DNA of 64,000 bases from JBBSNV01 sp964458605 (GTDB lineage: Bacteria; Pseudomonadota; Alphaproteobacteria; Reyranellales; JAQSWP01): the NCBI GenBank assembly GCA_964458605.1, contig CAYWLS010000005.1:93921-157920 (forward strand), written 5' to 3'. Of the stretch, positions 54,460 through 63,951 are shown one piece after another. Within the stretch, counting starts at the first letter, position 1, and each line of letters begins with the position of its first letter. The notes beneath the pieces are model-generated. The model had not been told where the DNA came from and did no database searches. It saw only the letters and a program-made list of their open reading frames with translations. The translations under genes were made by a program, and so were the position numbers.

Positions 54460-57400
54460 CGCCCACCACCACGTTGGGGATGACGTCGAGAATGGCCATC
54501 GGCAGCGGATAGTTCTGCTGCAGGCAGACATAGCCGTCCTTGTTCCACTGCCCGGCGACGTTGACGAAGAAATCCGCATAGCCCAGCGGATTGGGCGCGC
54601 TGGGCAGGCCCGCCGATGGCGGCGCGATCGTGCCGCCGTCCTGGCCCTGCCCCACCAGCGCGATCGGCTGGCCGTAGGGCTCGGTGCGGCGCTGCTTGAT
54701 CTCGATCATCGCGCCGGGCCGGTTGAAGTCGGGACCGATGGCCAGCCCGCGCGTATCCATCGCCCGCACCGTCACCGACGGCACCAGCCGCCGCCGGCCG
54801 GCGATCGAGGGCTCGCCCACATCCATGCGCAGGGTCTGCAGCTGGCTGGTGTAGCCCAGCCCCAGCACGATCGACGTGGCCGGCTGCTCCAGTTCGATGC
54901 AGCCGTCGCTCACCGTCGTCGGCGCCACCAGCGAGCCGTCGGCCAGGCCCAGCACGGTCTGGCCCTCGAGGTGATCCAGCCCGCCGATGGCGCGTACCGG
55001 CGTGGTCAGCGACCAGTCGCCCGCCTCGGCCAGCAGCGGCGCCATCGTGGCGGGCGGCGTGTTGGCCAGGTGGCGGCGGATCGGCGCGATCATGCTGCAG
55101 GTGAAATGCGTGGCATCGGCCACCGCAGTGACCACGCCCTTGCCGCCGCCCACCCGCAGCACGTCGCCGACCGAAGCGTCGACCGCGTCGGCCGTGACGA
55201 AATCCTGCGCGCTGTCCAGGCCCATGGCGCTCCCCGCGGCGCCGGCCAGCAGCCCGGTCGGCGGCTGCGTCAACGGATAGCGCGCGCCGCAATCGACGAA
55301 CCAGGCCTGCTCGGGATCGGCCGGCACCGACTGCGCCCAGTTGGCGCCCAGCAGGCGCGAGGCCAGCCGCTCGGTCGTATAATAGAAGCCGCCATTGGCG
55401 ACGCGCCGCACGATGGCATAGACCGCGTCCTCGCCGGCCTCCGGGATGCTGGCCACCGACACGAACTGCCCCTGGGTATCGTGGCGCGACCAGCCATAGA
55501 CCTCCTGCTCCTTGATATAGGCCAGCGACAGCAGCACGCCGTCGTCGCGCACCGCCCACAGCAGCTTGTGCGGCGCCTCGGCCCAGGCCCATTGCACGAT
55601 GGTCTGGCCCTCGAGCAGATGCGCCGACAGCGCCGAGACGTCGGCACCCTGGTAGCTGTCCACCTGGAAGCTGTAGGCCAGGGTGCGCACCGAATTGCCG
55701 CGCGCCTGCAGATAGACCACGTCCGAGCCCACCGCCACCGGCTGCAGCAGCGCCGAGCCGCTCGACACCTGCGACAGCGAGGCGATGCTGGACGGCGTCA
55801 CCGCCGCCGCCGGCTGGCCGCCCGAAATCAGGTAGGCGCCGCCGGTGGTGAGCGCGATCAGCCCGTTGCTGACCGGCGTGAACGACACCAGCTCGTTGAC
55901 CTCCGGCCCGGCGATGGTGGCGGTGATGGAATCGTCGTCCTGGCTGGGATAGGTGATGTCGAAATTGGAATAGAGCCCCGGCTTGCTCATCCAGAACGTG
56001 GTCGGCTGGTCGCCGCCGCCATAGCTCTTGCGCTGCTGGAAATAGGTCGCGCAGCGCGGATTGATCTGCTCGCCCAGGCTGGCCACCGCCATGGCCTGGG
56101 AATTGGCCGGGCTGGGATGGGGCGGCGTCCAGCCCGGCGCCCGGTCCGCCAGGGTGACGCTCAAGGTCGCCGTGTTGGTGCTGGCTTGCGGCGCGGTCAG
56201 CCAGGTCAGGCCGGTCAGCACGCCGTTGCTCACCACGCCATAGCCGTTGCCGTTGACCGGGCTGCCCGGATCGCTGCCGACCGTGCCGGTGATCTGCGGC
56301 ACGTGATAGCCCGCGCCGCCGGCGAAGACCGTCACGCTGCCATCGGCCGGCGCATACGGCCCCGCGCCGGTCCAGCCGCCCGGCCCGCCGCTGAAGGCGA
56401 TGGTGGCGCCGCTGCCGGCCACGAAATTGGCCTCGCTGATGCTCACCATCGGCGCGGTGTATTGGGTGCCGCCGCTGGCGACGTTGATCGCCACGATGGC
56501 GCCGGCGGCATCGGTGGCGGCATTGGCCACGGCGCCGCTGCCGCTGCCGCCGCCGATGTCCACGATCGTGACTTGCGGATTGAGATAGCCGAACCCGGCA
56601 TCGACCACGCCGATGCTCGCCAGCGCGCCGTTGTTGAACGGGTTGCGGTTGATCGGGGGCGCCCGAGTGTAATCGGGCGCGTAGTTGAGATCCTGGTAGC
56701 TGAGCGCCGTGGTCTCGCCGATCAGGCCCCAGGTATAGGGCGGCGTGGTCGGCGTGTCCTTGGGCACCACCTGCGCCTTGTACAGGCGATAGAGATTGGC
56801 GCCGGCCACCGCGTTCCAGCTCAGCTTGCGGCTGGTGGTGACGGTCTCGTTGTCGGCGTTGCGCACCGCCGACATGACGATCGACACCGGCTCGCCGGCC
56901 GCCGATTCGTCGTGCGTGTCGGAATTGGCCGCCGTCACGCAGTAGGTGTAGATGTACTGGATGCGCTGCGGATCCTGGTTGGCGCCCTTGACCGTCAGCC
57001 CGCCCGGCGGCAGCAGCTTGGGCCCGATCGCCTCGCGCGAGAGGGTCCAGTCGTCCTCGGCCAGGCGCTTGACGTTGTGCGGCGGCATCAGCGGATGGGT
57101 GAGCGTCAGCACGTCGGCCGACTGCACGTAGCCCAGCTCGCGCTTGGGCACGTTTTCCAGCGCGGCATAAGCCGCGCCGCCCACCTCCAGCACCGGCCGG
57201 ATGACGCCGCCCCCTTCATAGGCGGTCCAGGTCGCGCTGCTCAACGCGACGTTCCACGGGCTCTTCAGGGTGACGGTATTGGGGCTCACCGCCGCCACTT
57301 CGAACAGGCGGCCGTTCAGCCCGGAGATGCCGTTGGGCCGGGCGCAGCCCGCCACGTCCTCGACATAGAACCGGCTGTTGAGGTCGAGCCCATGGCCGTT

Positions 57401-57808
57401 GACCGTCAGCACGATCGGGCTGCCGTGGGAGATGGCGGCGATCGGCTTGGCGGCGGTGGTGACGTAGCGTCCGCCGGCGATCACGCGCATGCCGCGGCGG
57501 TCGAACTCGAGCATGTAGGCCTGCTCGACATTGTAGACGAACGGGATCAGCCGCGGCGGGCCGCTGGCGCCGTCCTGCGCGGCGGTGGCCGGACCCGCCG
57601 GCCCCGGCGCGCCGGCCGACAGGTCGGGCAGCGGCCCGACGATCTGGGTGCCCGGCCGGTTGAGCGCGCCGCCGCGATAGTCGACGAACATGTTGCGCAT
57701 CACGGCGGCGCCGGTGCGGTACTTGGCGAGGTCGGTGCGGCCCCAGAGCTGGGGCGAGATCTCGCCGGCGGCGAAGGAGTTCTGCGCCAGGGGAACGAGC
57801 TGGCTCAT
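54446..57808 (-). CDS. tail tubular protein B (gp12-like nozzle)
   Basis: 1120 residues. The N terminus NSFAAGEISPQLWGRTDLAK and GGALNRPGTQIVG is the hallmark of podovirus tail nozzle proteins. WMSKPGLYSNFDITYPSQDDD and WSRHDTQGQFVSVASI occur later. It is longer than T7 gp12 (about 794 residues) because of inserted Gly/Thr-rich domains (about 480-640). The ATG overlaps a region just after the tail tubular A stop. Confidence 0.85.
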   Translation of the reverse strand: MSQLVPLAQNSFAAGEISPQLWGRTDLAKYRTGAAVMRNMFVDYRGGALNRPGTQIVGPLPDLSAGAPGPAGPATAAQDGASGPPRLIPFVYNVEQAYMLEFDRRGMRVIAGGRYVTTAAKPIAAISHGSPIVLTVNGHGLDLNSRFYVEDVAGCARPNGISGLNGRLFEVAAVSPNTVTLKSPWNVALSSATWTAYEGGGVIRPVLEVGGAAYAALENVPKRELGYVQSADVLTLTHPLMPPHNVKRLAEDDWTLSREAIGPKLLPPGGLTVKGANQDPQRIQYIYTYCVTAANSDTHDESAAGEPVSIVMSAVRNADNETVTTSRKLSWNAVAGANLYRLYKAQVVPKDTPTTPPYTWGLIGETTALSYQDLNYAPDYTRAPPINRNPFNNGALASIGVVDAGFGYLNPQVTIVDIGGGSGSGAVANAATDAAGAIVAINVASGGTQYTAPMVSISEANFVAGSGATIAFSGGPGGWTGAGPYAPADGSVTVFAGGAGYHVPQITGTVGSDPGSPVNGNGYGVVSNGVLTGLTWLTAPQASTNTATLSVTLADRAPGWTPPHPSPANSQAMAVASLGEQINPRCATYFQQRKSYGGGDQPTTFWMSKPGLYSNFDITYPSQDDDSITATIAGPEVNELVSFTPVSNGLIALTTGGAYLISGGQPAAAVTPSSIASLSQVSSGSALLQPVAVGSDVVYLQARGNSVRTLAYSFQVDSYQGADVSALSAHLLEGQTIVQWAWAEAPHKLLWAVRDDGVLLSLAYIKEQEVYGWSRHDTQGQFVSVASIPEAGEDAVYAIVRRVANGGFYYTTERLASRLLGANWAQSVPADPEQAWFVDCGARYPLTQPPTGLLAGAAGSAMGLDSAQDFVTADAVDASVGDVLRVGGGKGVVTAVADATHFTCSMIAPIRRHLANTPPATMAPLLAEAGDWSLTTPVRAIGGLDHLEGQTVLGLADGSLVAPTTVSDGCIELEQPATSIVLGLGYTSQLQTLRMDVGEPSIAGRRRLVPSVTVRAMDTRGLAIGPDFNRPGAMIEIKQRRTEPYGQPIALVGQGQDGGTIAPPSAGLPSAPNPLGYADFFVNVAGQWNKDGYVCLQQNYPLPMAILDVIPNVVVGDEGG

Positions 57809-57810
57809 CG

Positions 57811-58587
57811 TCACACCAGCAGGAAGGAGGGCGTGATCCAGCCCAGCGTGGTGCTGCCGGTGCTCCCGTCGCCGGCCCCGAATCCGCCGGCGCCGCGCAC
57901 GCGCAGCCAGTCGGGCAGATGCTCGTTGACCGTCAGCCCCTCGTTGCCGTCGGAGGCGCGCGCGGCGCCGACCGCCAGCATGGCCTGCTGCGACACCAGC
58001 CGCGCCAGGCTCTTGTCGCCGGCGATGGTCATGGCGAAGCGCGAGGCCAGGCCGAACACCATGGCCTCCTGGAAGGCGGCGTCCCACAGGCTCTCGTTGG
58101 TGACGTCCATGGTGTAGACGCCAAGGGCGCGCGACTGGTCGGTCAGCACCACGTTGACCGCCTGGCCCTGGCCGTTGACGTCGCTGGCCAGCACGAAACG
58201 CTGCGGCAGGCTGCCGATCGCGCCGCCGCCAAGGCCACCACCAGCGACCGCGCCGCCCAGCCCGCCCCCCACCGCGGCTTGCGGCAGCAGGTAGCGCAGT
58301 TGCAGGCAGTCGGGCGGCACCAGATAGGCATAGAGCCAGGGCGGCGCCGGCCGGTCGGGCGTCCAGCCGCTATCGCCGGCCGCGCCCGCAACCGCCGCCG
58401 GATTCTCCGGCGTACCGGGCGCGGCCTTGAGCAGGGTGAGCGCGGCGGTCTTGCGGGCGAAGTTCCAGTGCGCCGCGCGCAGCAGCTGCTGGCGCGTCGG
58501 GTCGTAGAGCAGCCGGGCGGCGACCGCCTCCTTGCTGTTCTCGGCCGAATTGACGATATCGGCCTGGGCCGAGATCGCCGCACGCGC
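57811..58587 (-). pseudogene. tail tubular protein A-like gene, 5' end lost
   Basis: The open frame encodes NSAENSKEAVAARLLYDPTR, LLRAAHWNFARKTAALTLL, AYLVPPDCLQLRYLLPQ and a C-terminal part typical of T7 gp11-like adaptor proteins. The frame opens right after an in-frame TAG, with no usable start codon before the GTG at 58320. The missing N terminus is found 2.1 kb away at 60689-60781 as a diverged copy. The gene therefore looks disrupted, and the prophage should not make normal tails. Confidence 0.75.
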
Positions 58588-58685
58588 CTATGGGTTGATC
58601 GACTTGTTGACAGGGGACACGACCGCTACGTCGGGCAAGCGGCGCAATTGATCACGAAGTGGCGGATGGGCCATACTGTTTCTCG

Positions 58686-59390
58686 ATGCAACCCGCGAGA
58701 ATATTGGTCAGCCGCGCTTTTCGGATGTTGCCGCAGGATATGGCGCTGCCCATTCTTTCCGGCGTCAACCGGGGCCAACGATGGATTATCGGCGCCGGGC
58801 TGATTCGATGCTGGCTCGGTACGTACGAGACAGAGGAGATCAAGACCTTCGTTAACCTCATCAGGCCCGACGATGTCGTCTGGGATATCGGCGCGCACGC
58901 CGGATACTTCACCCTCGCATCAGCGCGAATCGCTCGTCAGGTCGTCGCCTGCGAAGCTTCCGCTACCAACACGCTCCACCTGCGGCGGCATCTCGCCATC
59001 AACGGCGTTCGCAACGTGACCGTGATTGAGCGAGCCATATGCGACAAAAATGGCGAACTTATTTCCTTCGGTGCGTCAGGAAGCAGCTACCAAGGATCAA
59101 TTGGCGGTAGCGGCAGCACCGTCAGAAGCGCAACGATCGATAGCTTGATTGCCAGCGGGCTGCCTGCGCCCACCGTTATCAAAATGGACATCGAGGGCGC
59201 GGAAACGCTTGCCCTTATTGGCGCCAGCCGCGTATTGGCGTGCCACCCCACAGCGATGCTGGCCCTGCACGGTCCGCAGCTCCGAGAGCAATGCATCGAC
59301 ATCTTGCGAAGGGCAAACTATGTCATCGACGATTTGAATATCGGCACCATCCTCGCTAGACCATCCGGGACCGTTGAAACGGAGCTTTGA
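58686..59390 (+). CDS. FkbM-family methyltransferase
   Basis: 234 residues. A SAM-binding start (DDVVWDIGAHAGYFTLASA) is followed by the FkbM signature VIKMDIEGAE. FkbM-type enzymes O-methylate sugars or polyketides. A GTG at 58659 would add 9 residues. It lies in cargo DNA between the two tail tubular A pieces, opposite to the phage genes. Confidence 0.82.
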   Translation: MQPARILVSRAFRMLPQDMALPILSGVNRGQRWIIGAGLIRCWLGTYETEEIKTFVNLIRPDDVVWDIGAHAGYFTLASARIARQVVACEASATNTLHLRRHLAINGVRNVTVIERAICDKNGELISFGASGSSYQGSIGGSGSTVRSATIDSLIASGLPAPTVIKMDIEGAETLALIGASRVLACHPTAMLALHGPQLREQCIDILRRANYVIDDLNIGTILARPSGTVETEL

Positions 59391-59469
59391 GACATGGCGC
59401 CTCAACATGGTGGGCCCAAAAGCCCTCTGCATGTAGAGCGAAGCGATACATTCAGCTCCTCTTCGGGCA

Positions 59470-60459
59470 TCACGAGCAGAGAGAGCCGTCCGGATTGAAT
59501 GCGATGTGCTGATAGTGGCGGACGACATATCGCTCTCCAATCAGCTGGGGGACGTAAGGCAGCGCATTCTCGCCCCAATGATGGGCCAGATGCGCCGCCG
59601 CAAAATCCATTCCGCCGGCCAGCGACATGGACGTGCCGGCGCCAATTCGCGGATTGACGTCCGTGATAGTCCAGTCTCCACGCGATGTCCGCATTACCTG
59701 CAGGCAGAAGCTCCCGCTTATTCCGACAGCCTTCGCGACGGCCACAGCAAGATCATGCAACTGAGCATCATGATGCAGACGCGCCTTGATGCAGACTCCG
59801 GCCTTCACGGCAAGGCGCTCGCGACAGGCAGACCTGAAATTTCCGGTTCGGCGATCGCTGAACAGGTCGATGGTGACCTCAGGGGCTTGGCAAACTTCCT
59901 GGAGCACCAATTCTTCGGCATCCGATCGGACTCTTTCCCAATCGGGAAGCGAAAGAACCGGGCGTGCTCCAATACTCCCGCAGCCGAAGCGGGGCTTCGC
60001 GAACACCGGCTTGCCGGTCCACTCGGATTCGCTTGCAGAGATCGACAAAGGCGAAGGCAAGCCCTTTGCTCGAAGAAGCCGTCCCAGCTCGAGTTTGTCG
60101 TGACAGATGCGTATGGTGTCGGAATCCGCGATCGCGAGATAGACTCCGGTTGCCTTCCGCAGATCCTCTGCTCTATTCGCGACGAACACCAACTCCTCGT
60201 CATGCGTCGGCAAATACGAGTGAATACGTTCCGACATCAGCCGCGAGGTCAACGTCTCGAAAAAGCGCGCATCCCGAGCAGGTGGCATGCGATGGAAAGT
60301 CTTGGAAAACGTGGAGGCCGCCACCAATCGAGCATCGTTGGTGTCGCCGAGAACGATCTCCACGCTGTGTGACCAATGCTGATCGATAGCCGACGCAAAC
60401 GCAAACGCCGCATTGCTGCCCGCCGCTCCGATCCAGACTCGTCGTTTCATCGGCATCAA
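59470..60459 (-). CDS. ATP-grasp carboxylate-amine ligase-like protein
   Basis: 329 residues with a carbamoyl-phosphate-synthase-like layout. It has THDEELVFVANRAEDLRKA, a lysine at KPVFAKPRFGCGS and the metal-binding TITDVNPRIGAGTSM. These enzymes join a carboxylate to an amine using ATP. It is cargo with the FkbM genes, perhaps for modifying a surface glycan or small metabolite. Confidence 0.8.
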   Translation of the reverse strand: MMPMKRRVWIGAAGSNAAFAFASAIDQHWSHSVEIVLGDTNDARLVAASTFSKTFHRMPPARDARFFETLTSRLMSERIHSYLPTHDEELVFVANRAEDLRKATGVYLAIADSDTIRICHDKLELGRLLRAKGLPSPLSISASESEWTGKPVFAKPRFGCGSIGARPVLSLPDWERVRSDAEELVLQEVCQAPEVTIDLFSDRRTGNFRSACRERLAVKAGVCIKARLHHDAQLHDLAVAVAKAVGISGSFCLQVMRTSRGDWTITDVNPRIGAGTSMSLAGGMDFAAAHLAHHWGENALPYVPQLIGERYVVRHYQHIAFNPDGSLCS

Positions 60460-60579
60460 TAGAGAAAATAGAACTGCAGCGGCTTGGTTCCTGTGGCGGC
60501 AAGAAATATTCTACTATGAAACTTACTGGTTCATCAAACGCTTGTGTCGTCATGCCACCAGCCTTGCCATTCACCAACC

Positions 60580-60668
60580 CTACCAGCCAACGGCAGTCCG
60601 AAGCGCGTCCACCCTCGCGCTGACCGCCGCCATTTCACCGTCTGTGAAGCCTCCCGAAAAGCAGGCTA
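60580..60668 (-). pseudogene. C-terminal remnant of a tail-fibre-like protein
   Basis: One minus-strand frame reads GGFTDGEMAAVSARVDALRT followed by AVGW and a TAG. It matches the last residues of the fibre-like gene at 61827-62988 (GMTSGEMAAFNALVQTLKAA then IGW). Only the 3' end survives, joined almost directly to a tail tubular A start. The surrounding gap 60460-60780 holds no intact gene. Confidence 0.65.
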
Positions 60669-60688
60669 GGGGCAGCTCCTGACCAACC

Positions 60689-60781
60689 GACTTCCGCACT
60701 GTTTTCAGCGGTGTTGGCAATATCGGCCTGGGCCAAGATCGCCGCCAAGGCGCGGTTGATGATGTCGGTGCGGGTGGTCAT
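60689..60781 (-). pseudogene. N-terminal fragment of a tail tubular protein A-like gene
   Basis: It starts ATG at 60781 and encodes MTTRTDIINRALAAILAQAD then IANTAENSAE, the typical start of gp11-like proteins. It overlaps in sequence with the beginning of 57811-58587 (ISAQADIVNSAENSKE) but is diverged, so it comes from a related phage or allele. After about 31 codons it runs into the fibre remnant. Confidence 0.75.
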
Positions 60782-60792
60782 ACTAGGCCCCT

Positions 60793-61584
60793 ATGGGAGC
60801 CATCCAACGCTTTAGTGAACGCCTCACACTCGCGCTGCTGCGCCGTATTGGGCCCCGCGCCGATGACGACTTTGCCGCCCGTGCACTTTACGTGGCCGGT
60901 CATCCCGTCATCGAACGCCAGCTTGATCGAATGGCCAGAGACGGTCTGCTTGTCGTGGATGGTGGTCCATTTAAGGGGATGCGAATCCCGCGTCGTTCGG
61001 GAGGCCCCCCGCTGATCGCCAAGGCTTTCGGCACTTATGAAGCCCAAATTGCGCCGGTGGTGGAGCGCATCGTGGGAATGCGCCCGCCAACCATCGTCAA
61101 TGTCGGATGCAGCGACGGCTACTACCTCGTTGGTCTGGCCATGCGCCTGCCGAGCACACGCTGCATCGGCTACGATATCTCCGCCGAGGCGCGCGCCGAT
61201 GCACAGGCCGTCGCCACGCTCAATGGCATTGAAGCTGATATTCGAGCCGAAGCCACCGCGCAAACTCTGCGAGCCGACCTCATTGAAGGGACCGTTTTGC
61301 TGGTCGATATCGAGGGCGCGGAACTGAACCTTCTTGACCCCGCCGCCATTCCGCAGTTGGCCAAGGCATCGATCCTGGTGGAGACGCACGACCTGCTGCG
61401 GCCGAACACCACGGCCACACTGCGAGAACGCTTCGCTCTCTCCCATGACGTTGCGGTCATTCCCCAAGTTGTTGCGCTTCCGGAATGTGCCGATTTGCGG
61501 GCAGAAATCTTGCGCCTTCGCATCGCTCATGAGCATCGCGGCGACATGCAGTATTGGCTCTGGATGACGCCGAGGGTTCATTGA
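60793..61584 (+). CDS. FkbM-like SAM-dependent methyltransferase, paralogue 1
   Basis: 263 residues. Motifs are PTIVNVGCSDGYYLVGLAMR (SAM binding) and GTVLLVDIEGAELNLLDP. It is clearly paralogous along its whole length to 63157-63951 (shared FGTYEAQ/LGTYEAQ, GYDIS, HEHRG). It starts only 11 bases from the divergent tail tubular A fragment, so its own promoter may be missing. The target is unknown. Confidence 0.78.
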   Translation: MGAIQRFSERLTLALLRRIGPRADDDFAARALYVAGHPVIERQLDRMARDGLLVVDGGPFKGMRIPRRSGGPPLIAKAFGTYEAQIAPVVERIVGMRPPTIVNVGCSDGYYLVGLAMRLPSTRCIGYDISAEARADAQAVATLNGIEADIRAEATAQTLRADLIEGTVLLVDIEGAELNLLDPAAIPQLAKASILVETHDLLRPNTTATLRERFALSHDVAVIPQVVALPECADLRAEILRLRIAHEHRGDMQYWLWMTPRVH

Positions 61585-61826
61585 ATCGGCGCCTTTGGGA
61601 ATTCATCGTCCGCCACATTCAAAACCGGGAAGGCCGCGAGCTGGTCGCGAACCTCGGCGAAATTGGGGTTGGTCAGCAGATCGGCAGGCAGCACGTAGCG
61701 AACGCCATCAGCTAGCAGGATCGGCCGGAGCGCTGCCCATGACACGGCCGTCATGGCCAACGGCCTGATTGGATCGCCGCAGAGGCCCTTGGCTTGCGTT
61801 TCGGTCAGGACAATGCACTGGGTCAT
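61578..61826 (-). CDS. small phage-type protein downstream of a fibre gene
   Basis: 82 residues (MTQCIVLTETQAKGLCGDPI; YVLPADLLTNPNFAEVRDQL). It directly abuts the fibre-like gene stop (61827), as fibre chaperones or tip proteins often do. It overlaps the end of the convergent methyltransferase gene by 7 bases. No family recognised. Confidence 0.55.
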   Translation of the reverse strand: MTQCIVLTETQAKGLCGDPIRPLAMTAVSWAALRPILLADGVRYVLPADLLTNPNFAEVRDQLAAFPVLNVADDEFPKAPIQ

Positions 61827-62988
61827 TCACCACCCGATGGCTGCTTTGAGGGTCTGGACGAGGGCATTAAAGGCGGCCATCTCGCCCGAGGTCATGCCGC
61901 GCGAGATGAAGGAAAGCGCCGACTGCACGGTAGCACCTACAAAATTCTCATAATCGTTTGCGCCACAAAGCGTCCAAGTCAGATCGATGAATGCTATCGG
62001 CGATGCCGTACTGGTGCCAAGCGATGTGCCGTCCTGATAACAGGCCCAAGCATTGGATGCGGTGCGAGAGAGGGCGAACAAGCCTGTGCGTGGCTCCGCA
62101 ACTGTCGGCATTGCGCTTGCGTTAGAATCCTTGAACGTCATCTGGCCGCCGCCGATATCAATATAGATGGCCGTACCGGCAAAACTAGAATTGTTGGCGC
62201 CCATGACTTCGCTGCCTGTTCCGCTGCGGCAAAAGAAGCCCATTGCGTGGCTGTTCTGCGTGTATCGGACGGCGCCAGTGGTCGGATTAAAGTTTGTATA
62301 AACGTAGCGTTCGCCGCCCGTCCGCGATCCCGTGACGCCTTGCCACTGCGTGAAAGTCGGGTTGTTTACCAACGTCTGGTCGATCCGGCCACACATGTCA
62401 ACCACGGCAGCGGCGGCGCTTTCGTTGGCCTGTAGGATGAGCTGATCGAATACATCGGTGAGCAGGGTGATAGCGAAATCCGCTTTCAACCCAACAATAA
62501 AATCGTTGATCGCTGTTGCCTGGTCGCTCGGATAGGTAATGCTGGCGGCATTGAAATAAGCCAACGCCTCGGGGTCGTATGGCGGTGCCAACCCGCTCAG
62601 CGCCAGGCTATACACGGTGCCGGACAGCGCGGTGGCGATGGCCGTTCCTCCCATGCCGAACATGTCGATCAGCACGGCCGCATTGGCGGCATCGGCGGTT
62701 ACACACAGCATATGAACGCCGCCGTTCAGCACAGTACCGATCCGGGTCATCCTCGCACCGAAAATGTTCAGCAGGATGGCGCTGTTGGGTCGTGGCGCAG
62801 AGCGTGTGCACCCCACCATCCGCCACGGTGCCGATCACGTACTTAGTCACACCCGAGTCCCAGATGGCGAGGCCGTCCGTAGGGTCGTCGGTCGTGACCT
62901 TTGTCGCGTGCACGCTAGCGTTTTGGTCGGTCGCCAGGAGGGCTTTGTCGCCGCCGAACGCCCCAACGGCAACGGTGGAGTCGGCCAT
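61827..62988 (-). pseudogene. tail-fibre-like structural gene with a frameshift
   Basis: Start at 62988: MADSTVAVGAFGGDKALLAT continues to VIGTVADGGVHTLCATT, then the frame is lost near 62,790. The other frame carries on from NSAILLNIFGARMTRIGTVL through VHMLCVTADAANAAVLIDMF to a LamG-like end and GEMAAFNALVQTLKAAIGW. The N-terminal part contains two copies of an IGTV-x(2)-GGVH-x-LC unit. About 387 residues if joined. It could be real decay or a sequencing error. Confidence 0.65.
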
Positions 62989-63156
62989 GGCAATAATCCA
63001 GGCAAGAGGAAGCGGTCGGCGGCAGACTGCCGCCGCTGGCCCATTCCGCGCGCTCTTGGTTTGTTCGATGTTTCAATAATCTTATCGTGGGCGTTGGTCA
63101 ATTGACGGCGTTGAAACTCGCGGTAGGATGCCGTCGGCATTCCTTAAGTTGGCTGA

Positions 63157-63951
63157 ATGATCCGGGAAAACTTCCGCCGTTTCGCCGAGCGGGCCACGCT
63201 GGCTCTGCTGCGGCGCGTTGCGCCGCGCGCAACCGACACATTCGCGCCCCAGGCGCTCTATATTGCCGGCAGTCCGACCGTGGATCGGGAGCTTGATCGG
63301 CTTGCGGAAAATGGCGTGTTGACCGTCCGGCAAGGCCCGTTCAAAGGGCTGAAGCTGCCGCGGCAGTCGAGCGGCACCGCACTGGCAGCAAAAATGCTAG
63401 GCACCTACGAAGCCCAGTTGGCACCCTGGGTCGAGACGATCGTGGCGAGCAGGCCAGCCACGCTCGTCAATGTCGGCTGCAGTGACGGCTACTATTTGAA
63501 CGGCTTCGCCATGCGGCTGCCCGGCACCCGGGTCGTCGGCTACGACATCTCTACCAAGGCGCGCGACGAAGCGGCCAAGGTGGCTCAACTGAACCGTGTG
63601 ACAGTCGAAATCCGGAGCGAAGCCACCGCAGCGTCGCTGGATGCAGATCTGGCAAATGGCGGCGTTCTGGTTATCGACGTCGAAGGTGCCGAAGTCGGGC
63701 TGCTCGATCCGACGGCCTCGCCATCCTTGCAGCGCACGACCATTCTGGTGGAACTGCACGATCTGATCGAGCCCGGCGCCACACCGCTTCTGTTGTCCCG
63801 CTTCCGCGATTCGCACGATGTTGTGCTTTTCGACCAACAGCCCGTCCTGCCGTCCGGCTTCGATCATCTGCCGGAGATCCTGCGGCTGGCCCTGGTCTGC
63901 GAGCATCGCGGCGGCGCCCAGCAATGGGCGCTGCTCGTGCCGATGCGCTAG
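63157..63951 (+). CDS. FkbM-like SAM-dependent methyltransferase, paralogue 2
   Basis: 264 residues, with ATLVNVGCSDGYYLNGFAMR and GGVLVIDVEGAEVGLLDP. It is the duplicate of 60793-61584. The pair flanks the fibre-like gene and its small partner. The family suggests O-methylation of a glycan, perhaps changing the cell surface or phage receptor. Confidence 0.8.
   Translation: MIRENFRRFAERATLALLRRVAPRATDTFAPQALYIAGSPTVDRELDRLAENGVLTVRQGPFKGLKLPRQSSGTALAAKMLGTYEAQLAPWVETIVASRPATLVNVGCSDGYYLNGFAMRLPGTRVVGYDISTKARDEAAKVAQLNRVTVEIRSEATAASLDADLANGGVLVIDVEGAEVGLLDPTASPSLQRTTILVELHDLIEPGATPLLLSRFRDSHDVVLFDQQPVLPSGFDHLPEILRLALVCEHRGGAQQWALLVPMR

Larger units (their letters stand above)
44548..62988 (-). 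mobile_element. T7-like prophage, partly decayed
   Basis: Minus-strand genes follow the T7 late order: tail tubular A (57811-58587, broken), tail tubular B, gp13-, gp14-, gp15- and gp16-like internal virion proteins, tail fibre, holin, endolysin, Rz, Rz1. The stretch from 58,590 to 62,988 holds cargo genes and fibre pieces. Capsid, portal, terminase, polymerase and integrase genes are not in the window. The right boundary is not visible, and no attachment-site pair was found. Confidence 0.7.

Noticed and set aside
54281..58117. Very long plus-strand frame opposite the tail nozzle gene
   Set aside because: Arg/His/Gly-rich antisense shadow with no domain; the minus strand encodes a clear tail tubular B protein.
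44548..58587. Interpretation as a tailocin, contractile injection system or gene transfer agent
   Set aside because: No sheath, tube, baseplate or GTA-type capsid genes are visible, and the gene order is that of T7-like podoviruses.
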